From Mesorhizobium silamurunense (GTDB taxonomy: Bacteria; Pseudomonadota; Alphaproteobacteria; Rhizobiales; Rhizobiaceae), in contig NZ_JHQR01000020.1 of assembly GCF_014843825.1 (NCBI RefSeq), forward strand, positions 1-39,616: a stretch of 39,616 bases of DNA, written 5' to 3'. The translations under genes were made by a program, and so were the position numbers. Positions within the stretch are counted from its first letter, which is position 1; each line of letters opens with the position of its first letter. Shown here one piece after another: positions 8,100-17,089 of this stretch. Under the pieces are notes generated by a model that was not told where the DNA came from, did not search any database, and saw nothing but the letters and a program-made list of their open reading frames with translations.

Positions 8100-8570
8100 C
8101 TATCGGTGCCATCCTTCGATGCTGAGGCCGCTCAGTCGCTCGGCCTCCTCCTTGGGCACAACGCGCACGGTCTGCGTGAAGGTCCAGACATGGCCTTCGG
8201 GATCGCGGGCTCGGTATTGCCGTTCGCCGTAGAAATGATCGATGGGCTCCTCGACGATTTCGGCCCCCGCGGCGCGCGCTTTCTCGCAGTGGGCGTCGAG
8301 GTCTTCCCTCAAACGGATGCAAACCGACTGCGTGTTCTTGCCGCCGACAGAGGCCGGGCTGGCAATGTGCGCGGCCCATTCGGGATCGACGATGATGTAG
8401 CCGTCGCCGAACCGCATTTCGGCATGGACAAGTCGCCCATCGCTATCACTCACCAGCATGCTCGGCTCGAAGCCGAACGCCGCCTGAAGCCAGGCCAGAG
8501 CCGCGCGTGGATTTCGATAGAAGACGCCGGAACCAAGGACTGCATGCTTGAACGGATCGTCGACCGGCAT
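8100..8570 (-). CDS. VOC-superfamily (glyoxalase/bleomycin-resistance-like) protein
   Basis: 156 aa with the paired beta-alpha-beta-beta-beta modules of the vicinal-oxygen-chelate fold: FYRNPRAALAWLQAAFGFEP at residues 17-36, HAEMRFGDGYIIV near 49-61, and the late YRARDPEGHVWTFTQTV motif (about 119-135). Such proteins include glyoxalases, dioxygenases and antibiotic-binding proteins, so the substrate cannot be named. It lies 12 bp after the CorC-like gene and before lnt, inside a cluster otherwise made of housekeeping genes (phoH, ybeY, corC, lnt). The cluster usually has corC next to lnt, so this gene may be a lineage-specific insertion that uses the operon promoter. Confidence 0.88.
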   Translation of the reverse strand: MPVDDPFKHAVLGSGVFYRNPRAALAWLQAAFGFEPSMLVSDSDGRLVHAEMRFGDGYIIVDPEWAAHIASPASVGGKNTQSVCIRLREDLDAHCEKARAAGAEIVEEPIDHFYGERQYRARDPEGHVWTFTQTVRVVPKEEAERLSGLSIEGWHR

Positions 8571-8582
8571 GGCGCGACGATA

Positions 8583-9665
8583 TCAGGCCTGCTCGGTGCG
8601 CGCCGCGCGGCGGCGCTGCCGTTCGCCCTTCGGGCTCTGCACGATGCGCACCCGCTTGACGCGGCGCGGATCGGCGTCGAGCACATGGAACTCGAAGCCC
8701 GGTATGGCCTGCACCACTTCGCCCCTGGCCGGGACGCGGCCAAGCGTGTTGAAGATCATGCCGCCGATCGTGTCGACATATTCGCCATGCTCGCCGGCGG
8801 CGAAATCCTCGCCGATCATCTTGGCGACCTCGTCGATCTCGGCCTTGCCGTCGACGACGAACACACCGTCGCCAGCCTGGGTGATCATCGGCTCGTCGTC
8901 ATCGTGCTCGTCCTCGATGTCGCCCACGACCATCTCGACGATGTCCTCCAGCGAAGCGAGGCCGTCGGTGCCGCCATATTCGTCGATGACCAACGCCATC
9001 TGGGTGCGCATCGTCTGCATGCGTCCCATCAGGTCGGAGGCAAGCATGGAGGGCGGCACGAACAGCACCGGGCGGATCAGATCGAGATCGCCGATGGTGC
9101 GGGTCAGGTCAACCTGGGCGAGATCGAGAACGGTCGGCGCCGGGGTCTTTCTGTTCGCGCGGCCCTTCTTGACGCGGGCGAGCTTGGTGATGTGGCCAAG
9201 AACGTCGCGGATGTGGACCATGCCGCGCGGGTCGTCGAGCGTTTCAGAATAGACCGGCATGCGGGAATGGCCGGATTGTTCGAAGAGGCCAAGCAGATCG
9301 CCAAGCGAAGTGGTGATCTCGACCGCCTCGATGTCGGCGCGCGGCACCATGACGTCCTCGACGCGTACTTCGCGCAGCCGCAGGATGTTGTTGAGCATGG
9401 CGCGTTCGCCGGGCGAGAAGGATTCGGCATCGGTGGCCGTCTCAGCCAGCGCGTCGGCGATCTCCTCGCGCAGGTTGGTGCCGTTGCGGTGCCTGAACAG
9501 GCCGAGCACGCGATCGAAGAGCGAAGGACCGGCATGCGACGGCTCGGCGGCCGCGCTGCCGGTCGGAATACTCGGACTGGAGCCCTCTTCCGACTTTTCG
9601 GAAGGCCTGGCCGCACTGCCGGCGTCCGGACGGGCGGCAGTTTCTGGTTTGTCGTTCATCGCCAT
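8583..9665 (-). CDS. CorC/HlyC-family CBS-domain protein (TlyC-like)
   Basis: 360 aa, cytosolic, without the DUF21 membrane domain. A low-complexity Ala/Ser/Glu/Pro N-terminus (1-45) precedes two CBS domains (about 100-245, with VEDVMVPRADI and VIDEYGGTDGLASLEDIVE) and a C-terminal transporter-associated CorC_HlyC domain (about 265-345). The tail is strongly basic (KGERQRRRAARTEQA). E. coli YbeX/CorC sits in the same ybeZ-ybeY-ybeX-lnt order and is linked to magnesium/cobalt handling and, more recently, ribosome biology. The annotation 'haemolysin' used for homologues is historical. ybeY ends 21 bp upstream. A second ATG two codons inside (9659) is an equal start candidate. Confidence 0.93.
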   Translation of the reverse strand: MAMNDKPETAARPDAGSAARPSEKSEEGSSPSIPTGSAAAEPSHAGPSLFDRVLGLFRHRNGTNLREEIADALAETATDAESFSPGERAMLNNILRLREVRVEDVMVPRADIEAVEITTSLGDLLGLFEQSGHSRMPVYSETLDDPRGMVHIRDVLGHITKLARVKKGRANRKTPAPTVLDLAQVDLTRTIGDLDLIRPVLFVPPSMLASDLMGRMQTMRTQMALVIDEYGGTDGLASLEDIVEMVVGDIEDEHDDDEPMITQAGDGVFVVDGKAEIDEVAKMIGEDFAAGEHGEYVDTIGGMIFNTLGRVPARGEVVQAIPGFEFHVLDADPRRVKRVRIVQSPKGERQRRRAARTEQA

Positions 9666-9686
9666 CAGGTCAATTGGTCTTTTTTG

Positions 9687-10184
9687 TTACGCGTAGGGAT
9701 CGGGAATGGCAAGCCTCGCAAGCGCGGCGCGCTCGATCGCTTCCATCTCCTCGGCCTCGGCGTCGGTCTCGTGATCATGGCCCAGAAGATGCAGCAGGCC
9801 ATGGATGACGAGATGGGTGATATGGTTCGCCGGCGGCTTGTCTTCCAGGGCAGCCTCGCGCGCGACGGTCTCGGAGGCCAGCACGATGTCGCCCAGCATC
9901 GGCGGCAGCTTGCCGCCTTTCGGGAAGGAAAAGGCAGGGAAAGACAAGACGTTGGTCGGCTTGTCCTTGCCGCGCCAATCGGCGTTGAGGGTCTGGACAT
10001 GGGCGTCGTCGGAAAAAACGATGCTGAGCTCGGAGGGGCCTCTTGCGCCGGTCTCGGCAAAGACGGCGGCGACCGCCCGATCGACCAGGCGCGCCAGCTC
10101 GGCCTCCGCGGGCCAGTCGCCGGCCTCAACGAAAATATCGATATCGACCGGCGTTCCGGTGGAGGATCCAGTATCTTCAGCCAT
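9687..10184 (-). CDS. ybeY: Endoribonuclease YbeY
   Basis: 165 aa. The zinc-binding signature [11 protein letters not shown] is at residues 128-138 (His128, His132, His138), and the family motif TNVLSFP is at 77-83. YbeY is a single-strand endoribonuclease needed for 16S rRNA 3'-end maturation and 70S quality control; in S. meliloti (SMc01113) it also affects small-RNA regulation. It lies 11 bp after phoH and 21 bp before the CorC-like gene, the classical phoH-ybeY-corC arrangement. Confidence 0.97.
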   Translation of the reverse strand: MAEDTGSSTGTPVDIDIFVEAGDWPAEAELARLVDRAVAAVFAETGARGPSELSIVFSDDAHVQTLNADWRGKDKPTNVLSFPAFSFPKGGKLPPMLGDIVLASETVAREAALEDKPPANHITHLVIHGLLHLLGHDHETDAEAEEMEAIERAALARLAIPDPYA

Positions 10185-10195
10185 GTGGCTTTTGA

Positions 10196-11245
10196 TCAGC
10201 TTTCGGCGCCGAGGCCCCTGGCCAGCTTGCCGTCACGGTCGTAGGCCTTGACGATCTCGGCAACCAGCGGATGGCGCACGACGTCGCCCTCGTTGAAGCG
10301 GACCGTGACAATGCCCGGCACGCCGTCGAGGATGCGCAGCGCCTCGACCAGGCCCGACTTGGTGTTGGGCGGCAGGTCGATCTGGGTCGGATCGCCGGTG
10401 ACGATCATGCGCGAGTTCTCGCCGAGACGGGTCAGGAACATCTTCATCTGCATCGGCGTGGTGTTCTGCGCCTCGTCGAGGATCACCGCCGCATGCGCCA
10501 GCGTGCGGCCGCGCATGAAAGCCAAAGGCGCGATCTCAATGACCTCGGCGGCGATCGCCCGCTCGACCTTGTCGGCCGGCATCATGTCGTAGAGCGCGTC
10601 ATAGAGGGGCCGCAGATACGGATCGACCTTCTCCTTCATGTCGCCGGGCAGGAAGCCCAGCCGCTCGCCGGCTTCGACCGCCGGGCGCGATAACACGATG
10701 CGCTCGACCATGCCGCGCTCCAAGAGCATCGCCGCATGGGCCACCGCCAGATAGGTCTTGCCGGTGCCGGCCGGGCCGATGCCGAAGACCATTTCGGAGC
10801 GCTCCAGCGCGCGCATATAGGCGTCCTGGTTGAGCGAGCGGGCATAGATCGTACGCTTGCGCGTCGCGATCTGGGCAGCCGAGACCTTGCCCTTGCGCTC
10901 CATGGTCGGCAGCGTCAGCTGATCGTCGGCGGCGATCGCCATGCGCACGGCGCCGTCGACATCCGACTGGCCGATGTCGGCACCCTTCTGCAGGATGCCG
11001 TAGAGCGTATCCAACGCGCGGCGCGCCTGTTCGGCGGCCGAAGCCGTCCCTTTGATGGCGAGCTGGTTGCCGCGCGAGCGGATGTCGACGCCGAGCTTCT
11101 GCTCGAGCCGGGCCAAATTCTCGTCGAACTGGCCGTAAAGGGCGCTGGCGAGCTTGTTGTTGTCGAAGGTCAGTACGATGTGCGCCATGTCGGAGGCCCC
11201 GGATGCCTGGTTCTGGGGCGGATTCTTCAGTTCAGCAGCGCTCAA
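10196..11245 (-). CDS. phoH: PhoH-like ATPase (YbeZ)
   Basis: 349 aa from a TTG start at 11245, chosen because GAGGAGAG lies at ideal spacing before it; the first ATG (11188) has a weaker context. Residues 20-85 form a KH-like N-terminal region. The PhoH ATPase domain carries Walker A GPAGTGKT (157-164) and a Walker B region [13 protein letters not shown] (about 254-266). PhoH/YbeZ proteins interact genetically and physically with YbeY and are thought to be RNA-dependent NTPases or helicases acting on rRNA. miaB lies 26 bp upstream and ybeY 11 bp downstream. Confidence 0.95.
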   Translation of the reverse strand: MSAAELKNPPQNQASGASDMAHIVLTFDNNKLASALYGQFDENLARLEQKLGVDIRSRGNQLAIKGTASAAEQARRALDTLYGILQKGADIGQSDVDGAVRMAIAADDQLTLPTMERKGKVSAAQIATRKRTIYARSLNQDAYMRALERSEMVFGIGPAGTGKTYLAVAHAAMLLERGMVERIVLSRPAVEAGERLGFLPGDMKEKVDPYLRPLYDALYDMMPADKVERAIAAEVIEIAPLAFMRGRTLAHAAVILDEAQNTTPMQMKMFLTRLGENSRMIVTGDPTQIDLPPNTKSGLVEALRILDGVPGIVTVRFNEGDVVRHPLVAEIVKAYDRDGKLARGLGAES

Positions 11246-11271
11246 CCGTCTCTCCTCATCTGCCGAGGCCG

Positions 11272-12681
11272 TCAGGCCAGTTCGGCGAACAGGCTGTTTG
11301 GACCTGTCTTCGTGATTCGTACATCGATAATGTCACCGATTCCACCGGCCTTGTCGTCAACAATAACTGGCTGCAGCCAGGGCGAGCGGCCAACTTTCTG
11401 GCCAGGGCGGCGGCCGGGCTTCTCGATCAGCGTGCCGACCGTGCGGCCGACCAGGCTGGCGATGAACGCCTTCTGCTGGTCGTTGATCAGCGCCTGCAGG
11501 CGCTGCAGCCGCTCATCCTTCACGGCTTCCGACACATGGCCTTCCATCTCGGCGCCCGGCGTGCCGGGGCGCGGCGAATATTTGAACGTGAAGGCCGAGG
11601 CGTAATTCACCTCGCGCACCAGCTTTAGCGTCGCCTCGAAATCCTCTTCCGTCTCGCCGGGAAAGCCGACGATGAAGTCGCCGGACATGGCGATGTCGCC
11701 GCGCGCGGCGCGGATGCGATCGATGAGGGTCAGATAGTCGCGTGCCGTATGCCTGCGATTCATCGCCTTCAGTATCCGGTCGGAGCCAGACTGCACTGGT
11801 AGATGCAGATAGGGCATCAAGGCGGGCAGGTCACGGTGCGCGGCGATCAATTCGTCATCCATGTCGCGCGGATGGCTGGTCGTGTAGCGCAGGCGCGCCA
11901 GCCCAGGAATCTCTGCCAGGCGGAAAAGCAGCCGGCCAAGGCCCCATTCCTCGCCATTTTCGCCCTCCCCGTGCCAGGCATTGACGTTCTGGCCGAGCAA
12001 CGTCACCTCGCGCACGCCGGCCTCGGCGAGGCGCTCGGCCTCGGCGACGATCTGCGCCACCGGGCGCGATACCTCGGAGCCGCGCGTATAAGGCACGACG
12101 CAGAAGGTGCAGAACTTGTCGCAGCCTTCCTGAACGGTGAGGAACGCAGTCACGCCGCGCTTTGCGAGCTCGGCGCGCTTCGGCTGCGGCAGATGCTCGA
12201 ACTTGTCCTCAATGGCGTAGTCGGTCTCGACGATCTTCTGGCCGCCGCGGACCCTCGCAAGCACATCGGGCAGACGGTGATAGGTCTGCGGTCCGATGAC
12301 CAGATCGACCGCGGGCGCGCGGCGGATGATCTCAGCGCCCTCGGCCTGCGCCACACAGCCGGCGACGCCGATTAGCAGCTCGCGCCCGGTCTCGGCGCGC
12401 TCGGCCTTCATGTCGCGGATGCGGCCAAGCTCGGAATAGACCTTTTCGGCCGCCTTTTCGCGGATATGGCAGGTGTTGAGCAGCACCAGATCGGCGTCCT
12501 CGACGGCGTCGGTCGCGACATAGCCGTCGGCGGCCAGCGCATCGGTCATGCGCTGGGAATCGTAGACATTCATCTGGCAGCCATAGGTCTTGACGAAGAC
12601 CTTTTTCGCCGCCGGAGCTGGGCTGGCCACATGCTCGGGCGCCGTGCCGATGTCGTGGCTTTCGATCGTGTTCAATTCCAT
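11272..12681 (-). CDS. miaB: tRNA-2-methylthio-N6-dimethylallyladenosine synthase MiaB
   Basis: 469 aa from ATG 12681; a TTG ten codons upstream extends the frame but lacks support. The UPF0004 domain has the three cysteines of the auxiliary cluster: Cys35 (KTYGCQMN), Cys71 (NTCHIREKA) and Cys109 (VAGCVAQ). The radical-SAM motif CDKFCTFC is at 187-194 (Cys187, 191, 194). A TRAM domain follows at the C-terminus (about 400-460). The enzyme methylthiolates i6A37 of tRNA and needs two [4Fe-4S] clusters. It is flanked by plsC upstream (52 bp) and phoH downstream. Confidence 0.97.
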   Translation of the reverse strand: MELNTIESHDIGTAPEHVASPAPAAKKVFVKTYGCQMNVYDSQRMTDALAADGYVATDAVEDADLVLLNTCHIREKAAEKVYSELGRIRDMKAERAETGRELLIGVAGCVAQAEGAEIIRRAPAVDLVIGPQTYHRLPDVLARVRGGQKIVETDYAIEDKFEHLPQPKRAELAKRGVTAFLTVQEGCDKFCTFCVVPYTRGSEVSRPVAQIVAEAERLAEAGVREVTLLGQNVNAWHGEGENGEEWGLGRLLFRLAEIPGLARLRYTTSHPRDMDDELIAAHRDLPALMPYLHLPVQSGSDRILKAMNRRHTARDYLTLIDRIRAARGDIAMSGDFIVGFPGETEEDFEATLKLVREVNYASAFTFKYSPRPGTPGAEMEGHVSEAVKDERLQRLQALINDQQKAFIASLVGRTVGTLIEKPGRRPGQKVGRSPWLQPVIVDDKAGGIGDIIDVRITKTGPNSLFAELA

Positions 12682-12733
12682 CGGGCGGCTTCTAACGCCT
12701 TTCCGTGACAAAAAACAGACGATTCTGGCTGAT

Positions 12734-13534
12734 TCAGCGGCTTGGGCGGGGATCGGCGAGCGCGGTCTGCATCATCTCGCGGACCCTGGCTTCCATCAAT
12801 CTTGCCGTTTCCTTGCGGTTCGAACCCTTGGCGAACGGCACCGGATCGCCGAAATGCACCTCGGCATCGACCGCGCCTTCGGCCAGCAGGACCTTCAGAT
12901 GCGGCATCAGATCCTGGTCGCCGATCCATGCGGCCATCGGCCGGTGACGGCGGCCCATCGGCACGCCATGCACCCGGGTATAGGCGATCGCCACCGGTTG
13001 GATGAACACCTGGTCCGCGGCCCCTTCGGAAATCGCCATCGAGGCCGCGCCGAACAAGGTGCTCTTGAACGGCAGCACCAGATTGCCGTCGCCGGTCGAG
13101 CCCTCGGCGAACAGCACCATCGCGTCGCCCTTGGCCATGCGCCTGCCGATCTCGCTCGCCTGGTCGCCGGAGGTGCGCTTGCGCTCGCGCTCGATGAAGA
13201 CGGTGCGCTGCAGCTTGGACAGCATGCCGATCATCGGCCAGCTTTCCATGTCTGCCCTGGCGATGAACTTCACATCGACAAAGGAGCCGAGCACCATGAT
13301 GTCGGTCCAGGAGATGTGGTTGGCGGCGATGAGCAACGGGCGCTCCTTGGACAGCGCGCCCTTGACGTGCACGCGAATGCCCAGCGCCTTGAGGATCATG
13401 CTGTGCCAGATTCTCAGGACGACCGTCTCCGGCCAGAGCCTGGTCTTCATCGACAGGAGTTGCAGCGGCACCAGCACCAGCGTACCGGCCACGACAAGGG
13501 CGAACGCCAGGAAAATCCGCAATTTCTTGATCAT
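12734..13534 (-). CDS. plsC: 1-acyl-sn-glycerol-3-phosphate acyltransferase (PlsC/OlsA-type)
   Basis: 266 aa from ATG 13534; an in-frame GTG six codons upstream is possible. Residues 5-27 form a membrane anchor. The acyltransferase signature NHISWTD gives the HX4D pair His73-Asp78, and the phosphate-binding FAEGSTGDG is at 142-150. It transfers an acyl chain to a lyso-lipid at the inner membrane. In rhizobia the related OlsA acylates lyso-ornithine lipid, and sequence alone does not separate that role from lysophosphatidate acylation. rimI ends 30 bp upstream; miaB starts 52 bp downstream. Confidence 0.92.
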   Translation of the reverse strand: MIKKLRIFLAFALVVAGTLVLVPLQLLSMKTRLWPETVVLRIWHSMILKALGIRVHVKGALSKERPLLIAANHISWTDIMVLGSFVDVKFIARADMESWPMIGMLSKLQRTVFIERERKRTSGDQASEIGRRMAKGDAMVLFAEGSTGDGNLVLPFKSTLFGAASMAISEGAADQVFIQPVAIAYTRVHGVPMGRRHRPMAAWIGDQDLMPHLKVLLAEGAVDAEVHFGDPVPFAKGSNRKETARLMEARVREMMQTALADPRPSR

Positions 13535-13564
13535 TCGCTCCGGCCCAGACACCCGGCGGTCTGG

Positions 13565-14059
13565 CTAGCGAAGATCGCGGCGCATGACAAGCGCGCCGGT
13601 CGGGCCGTGCTCGGTCGAGCGGTAGTAGTTCGGACGCTGGCCGACCTGGCGGAAGCCAAGCCTGCGGTAGAGCGCGATGGCCGGCTGATTGGTCTCGTCG
13701 ACTTCGAGGAAGAGCGCCTCGGCGCGCTGCGCGTGCAGTTCGCGCAGCACCGCATCCATCAATTGCCAGCCGAGCCCCTGGCGGCGATGCGCGCGGGCGA
13801 CGGCAACGGTCAGGATCTCGCCCTCGCCCGCCGCCAGACGCGCCAGCACGAAACCGACCGGAGGTTTCGATCCCTGTCCCGTCTCGCGCGCGGCGTAGCC
13901 GAACACGGTCTCCTGTTCGAGCAGCGCCGAGAACTCACCGTCGGTCCAGGGCCGGACAAAATCCTCGCGATGCAGCACCGAGACGGCGGCGCTGTCGGCA
14001 ACCGTCAGCGGCTCCAGCGCATAGTCCCTGCGGCGCGGCTGAAAGAAAGGTATGCGCAT
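13565..14059 (-). CDS. rimI: Ribosomal-protein-alanine N-acetyltransferase RimI (GNAT)
   Basis: 164 aa GNAT-fold protein. The acetyl-CoA-binding segment ILTVAVARAHRRQGLGWQLM (about 77-96) carries the R/Q-x-x-G-x-G/A signature, and LFLEVDETNQPAIALYRRLGF (about 115-135) is typical of RimI. It acetylates the N-terminal alanine of S18 in E. coli. The ATG shares a base with the tsaB stop (TGATG), and tsaB-rimI adjacency is a common bacterial arrangement, which supports RimI over other GNAT enzymes. Confidence 0.92.
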   Translation of the reverse strand: MRIPFFQPRRRDYALEPLTVADSAAVSVLHREDFVRPWTDGEFSALLEQETVFGYAARETGQGSKPPVGFVLARLAAGEGEILTVAVARAHRRQGLGWQLMDAVLRELHAQRAEALFLEVDETNQPAIALYRRLGFRQVGQRPNYYRSTEHGPTGALVMRRDLR

Positions 14060-14790
14060 CAGGACTTTTTTCCCTTTGGCCCATGATCTTTTCCAAAACC
14101 CGGCTTTCCGGCTTCATGGCCCTGCCTTGGCAGAATGAAACCAGCCTGCGGTTTGGCGTCGGCGCCACGCAGATAAAGCGGCTTCGGCTTTTCGCCCGCC
14201 CCCTTGGCAGCGGCCAGCCGGGCATAGGTGGCGATGTCCGCCGTGGCAACAACCGGCCCGATATCGAAACCATGTCCGGCCGCCGCGGCAATCAGCGGCG
14301 CGGCGGTGCCAGCGAGAACCGCGGTCGCGTTGACTGCCATCCCGGTCGCCTCGGAAAGCGTGGCCACCGCTGGACCGTAAGTCAAGGCTAACGCTTTGTC
14401 GAAAAGAGCCGCATGGATTTCCTCACGGCCGCCGTCGAGCGCGGCAAGCACGGCGCGGCCGGGAAAGGCATTTGCAGCCTCCGCCGCCAGCGCTTCCAGC
14501 GTCGTCACGCCGATGGCCGGGATTTTCAGGGCCAGCGCCAGGCCGCGCGCGGTTGACACGCCGACGCGCAGGCCAGTGAAAGAACCAGGGCCTATCGAGA
14601 CGGCAACGGCATCCAGCTCCCGATAGCCGATCCCACCGGCCTTCAAGGCGGCCTCGATGACGGCCATCAGATGCTCGGCATGCCCCTTGCCGAGGTCGAG
14701 CACATGGCGACCACGCTCGACGCCCGCGCCCGCATCATAGACGCAGGCGGCACAGAGACTGGCGGCGCAGTCGATGGCGAGCATTTTCAT
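14059..14790 (-). CDS. tsaB: tRNA threonylcarbamoyladenosine biosynthesis protein TsaB
   Basis: 243 aa from ATG 14790 (MKMLAIDCAASLCAACVYD); frames upstream lack homology-like sequence. The ASKHA-fold N-terminal domain shows the TsaB signature SIGPGSFTGLRVGVSTARGL (about 65-84). TsaB has lost the metal site of TsaD and works as its partner in forming t6A37 on ANN-decoding tRNAs. Together with rimI it forms the first pair of a run tsaB-rimI-plsC-miaB-phoH, so three tRNA- or ribosome-modifying genes may share a transcript. The C-terminal tail is Lys/Gly-rich. Confidence 0.94.
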   Translation of the reverse strand: MKMLAIDCAASLCAACVYDAGAGVERGRHVLDLGKGHAEHLMAVIEAALKAGGIGYRELDAVAVSIGPGSFTGLRVGVSTARGLALALKIPAIGVTTLEALAAEAANAFPGRAVLAALDGGREEIHAALFDKALALTYGPAVATLSEATGMAVNATAVLAGTAAPLIAAAAGHGFDIGPVVATADIATYARLAAAKGAGEKPKPLYLRGADAKPQAGFILPRQGHEAGKPGFGKDHGPKGKKS

Positions 14791-14898
14791 GCGGGCAGCT
14801 TCATGGGGCCGGTTAACGAACGCCTTCCCTCTGCCCGGCATGGCCCGCCGCCGCAAGTGCCAGGCCGCATAAATGTTAAGCGGCTTTGCTTCCGGCCG

Positions 14899-16005
14899 TC
14901 AGACCGCAGCCGCGATGCGCAGCATGTGGTTGTCCCAGACATAGTCGGGCTCGGAACGCGTAGCACCGGCACCGCCGACGATCGCGCCAGCGCCGGTCGT
15001 CGCCATGAAGCCGGCGCCATCCGGGGCCAGGCCGCAAACCTCGACAAGCGATTTGGTCGCGACAATCCGCCCGCTGGCAGCGTCGATGACGGCGAGCGAA
15101 TTCCCCTCGGGCGAGGTGACGGCGACGGTGCCGGCGGTGGAATTGGCGGCAACCGAGCCGATATAGTTGCGGAAGCCCGAGAGCACCTCCTGCGGCATCT
15201 CCAGCAGCTCGAGTTCCTTGCCGCGCGCGGCGCGGCCGACCAGCGCCGGGCGGTCGGTCGCCGGTCCTCGATACTGACAGCCGAACCAGACGGTGCCCGC
15301 CTGGTCGCGGTCCATGTGACGGATCGAGAGCTGGTGCAGCGGCGGCGGCAGCTCGTGCTTTTCGATCAGGTCGCCGGTGATGCGGTCGACCAGCGTATAG
15401 GAGGGCTTCATCGTCGCGATGTTGAGCTCGGCGCGGCCGAAATCCGGATGCGTTTCGATGCCGCCATTGGCAATGGACAGCGTCCGGCCGTCGCCAAGCA
15501 GCAGCAGTTCATGCGGCCCCATGCCGTAGGTCGGGAACTCGCCGACGCGGTTGAACTTCGCCCGCGCGTCATAGATGCCGACGACGCCGGCGGCGTTGTC
15601 GAAATCATTCTCGGCGGCATAGAGCAGCGCGCCGTCCGGCGAGAACACGCCATGGCCGAAGAAATGCCGGCCGGCGATGCTGGCGATGGTCAACGGCTTC
15701 TCGCGGCCGGCATGGTCGAAGACCACCGCGAAGGTGCCGGGCTGGCGGGCGAAGACGACCGAGCGCTTCGACACCGGATCGAAGGTGACGTCGTGGCCAC
15801 GGTCGGGCAGATCGAAGGTATGCAATATCTTGCCGGCCTCGGAGAGCACGGCGGCGCCGAAGCTGCCGTCGCGCTTGACGAAGGCCGTGGCAAAGACGGC
15901 GTCCACCGCCAGCGTATCCGCCCAGGCGCGCGGTGTCATGGCGGCGGCGAAGCTCGCGCCGGCAGCGCGCAGGAAATCACGGCGATCGATGAGCGGGGTC
16001 TTCAC
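14899..16005 (-). CDS. DUF1513 (COG3490) Tat-exported protein of the iron operon
   Basis: 368 aa from a GTG start at 16005, chosen because GGGGA lies eight bases before it; a TTG six codons upstream is the alternative. The N-terminus is a twin-arginine signal (DRRDFLRAAGASFAAAM then AWA), so the protein is exported folded. The rest shows repeated beta-strand blocks resembling a seven-bladed propeller (for example FSPDGALLYAAENDFD, YGMGPHELLLLGDGRTL). DUF1513 proteins occur almost always beside imelysin-type genes in iron-regulated operons; their biochemical role is unknown. It overlaps the end of the preceding imelysin frame only if the TTG start is used. It is the last gene of the operon. 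Confidence 0.9.
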   Translation of the reverse strand: MKTPLIDRRDFLRAAGASFAAAMTPRAWADTLAVDAVFATAFVKRDGSFGAAVLSEAGKILHTFDLPDRGHDVTFDPVSKRSVVFARQPGTFAVVFDHAGREKPLTIASIAGRHFFGHGVFSPDGALLYAAENDFDNAAGVVGIYDARAKFNRVGEFPTYGMGPHELLLLGDGRTLSIANGGIETHPDFGRAELNIATMKPSYTLVDRITGDLIEKHELPPPLHQLSIRHMDRDQAGTVWFGCQYRGPATDRPALVGRAARGKELELLEMPQEVLSGFRNYIGSVAANSTAGTVAVTSPEGNSLAVIDAASGRIVATKSLVEVCGLAPDGAGFMATTGAGAIVGGAGATRSEPDYVWDNHMLRIAAAV

Positions 16006-16009
16006 AGCA

Positions 16010-17089
16010 TCAATCCCCGTCAAGCGACGAAAAGCCGGCGGTCAGCCCGAACTCGGCGGTCATCCGGGTGCCGATCAGGGTCGAAAGGCTGGAGGTGATC
16101 AGCGCGAAATGGTCGAGCTTGTCGCGCAATGCCGGATCGGCGAGCGCCTTGTCGATCGGGCCGTTGACGGACTTTGCGGTCGCCACGCCGTTGGTGAGCT
16201 GAATGTGGATGGATTGCGCCATCCATTGCGCATCGGCGGGCAGCGCATCGCCAAGCTTCGAGGCCTGGAACAGCCGGTCTATGCCGGACAGGTTCCCGGC
16301 CAGCGAGTTCGTCGTGTTCTGCGAGCGCCAGTAGATCGCCTGCTTCGGCTTGTCGGCTTCCGGCTTTGCGCCAAGGAAGCCTTTAAGGCGCACGTCGCGG
16401 ATCATTTCCAGCTCGTTGATGAAAACGCCGACCAGTTCCGTCACCGCTTCGGTGCCATCGCGATAGAGCGGGTTCTTCGGCCCTGGATTGGCCCAAAGCG
16501 AAGCAAAGCCGTCGGGCTTGTTCCAGGCGTCGCGGACCTCGCTGGCGATCGCCTCGATGTTGCCGGCGACCGCCGCGCCATAGGCACAGCGATAGGGCTC
16601 GTCCTTCTCGGCAAGCGCCTCGGCGCCATCGCCGAACAGCACATATTCCAGCGCGCCGAGCCCCTGCATCGCAACGCTCTTTCCCGCCAGTTGCGCCGGA
16701 TCGGTGGCGGAGGGATCCTTGGCGGCGAGCGTCGCCTGCACCTGCCTCAAGCCGATGCTTTTGCGGTCCGGCCAGTAGAGCATGCGCTCCAGCCGGTTGT
16801 TCTCCTTGATCGGCCCGAAGGCGATGATCTCAGCCACCGACCAGGTCTCGACGGTGGCCGAAAAATCCGCGCGCGCCGCATCGAGATTTTGCTCAGACGG
16901 TGCTGCGCAAAGCTGGTGCATCGCCTTGGTCAGGCTCGCTGCATGATCGTCGAGACTGGCATAGGCCGGGCGCACGAAGCCATCGATCGCGCGTCCGATG
17001 ACATCGGAGGCTTTGACCGCGGTCGAGGCCGGCAATGCCCCGGCCAGAAACAGGGGAAGGGCAAAGGCGGCGGCCAGGCGTTTCGACAT
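16010..17089 (-). CDS. Imelysin-family periplasmic protein (COG3489 type)
   Basis: 359 aa with a Sec signal (MSKRLAAAFALPLFLAGALP, cleavage near ASTA). It belongs to the imelysin/peptidase-M75-like helical fold: WSVAEIIAFGPIKENNRLERML near 83-104 and QGLGALEYVLFGDG at 142-155. The second segment corresponds to the GxHxxE motif of COG3487 imelysins but reads GLGALE without the His, as I recall is usual for the COG3489 branch. Function is unproven; EfeO/M75 relatives bind iron or act in periplasmic iron delivery. Its ATG shares a base with the DUF1111 stop (TGATG), so translation is coupled. Confidence 0.92.
   Translation of the reverse strand: MSKRLAAAFALPLFLAGALPASTAVKASDVIGRAIDGFVRPAYASLDDHAASLTKAMHQLCAAPSEQNLDAARADFSATVETWSVAEIIAFGPIKENNRLERMLYWPDRKSIGLRQVQATLAAKDPSATDPAQLAGKSVAMQGLGALEYVLFGDGAEALAEKDEPYRCAYGAAVAGNIEAIASEVRDAWNKPDGFASLWANPGPKNPLYRDGTEAVTELVGVFINELEMIRDVRLKGFLGAKPEADKPKQAIYWRSQNTTNSLAGNLSGIDRLFQASKLGDALPADAQWMAQSIHIQLTNGVATAKSVNGPIDKALADPALRDKLDHFALITSSLSTLIGTRMTAEFGLTAGFSSLDGD

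Noticed and set aside
8085..10244. 719-codon plus-strand frame opposite the VOC, CorC-like and ybeY genes
   Set aside because: It crosses three real genes and their gaps and has the same biased shadow composition.
14864..14884. GCCGC/GCGGC hairpin between tsaB and the DUF1513 gene
   Set aside because: Only five pairs with an 11-base loop, and no T-run in the direction of the genes; too weak to call a terminator.
16640..16665. Broken active site in the second imelysin (GLGALE instead of GxHxxE)
   Set aside because: From memory the COG3489 branch normally lacks this His, so it is a subfamily feature and not decay.
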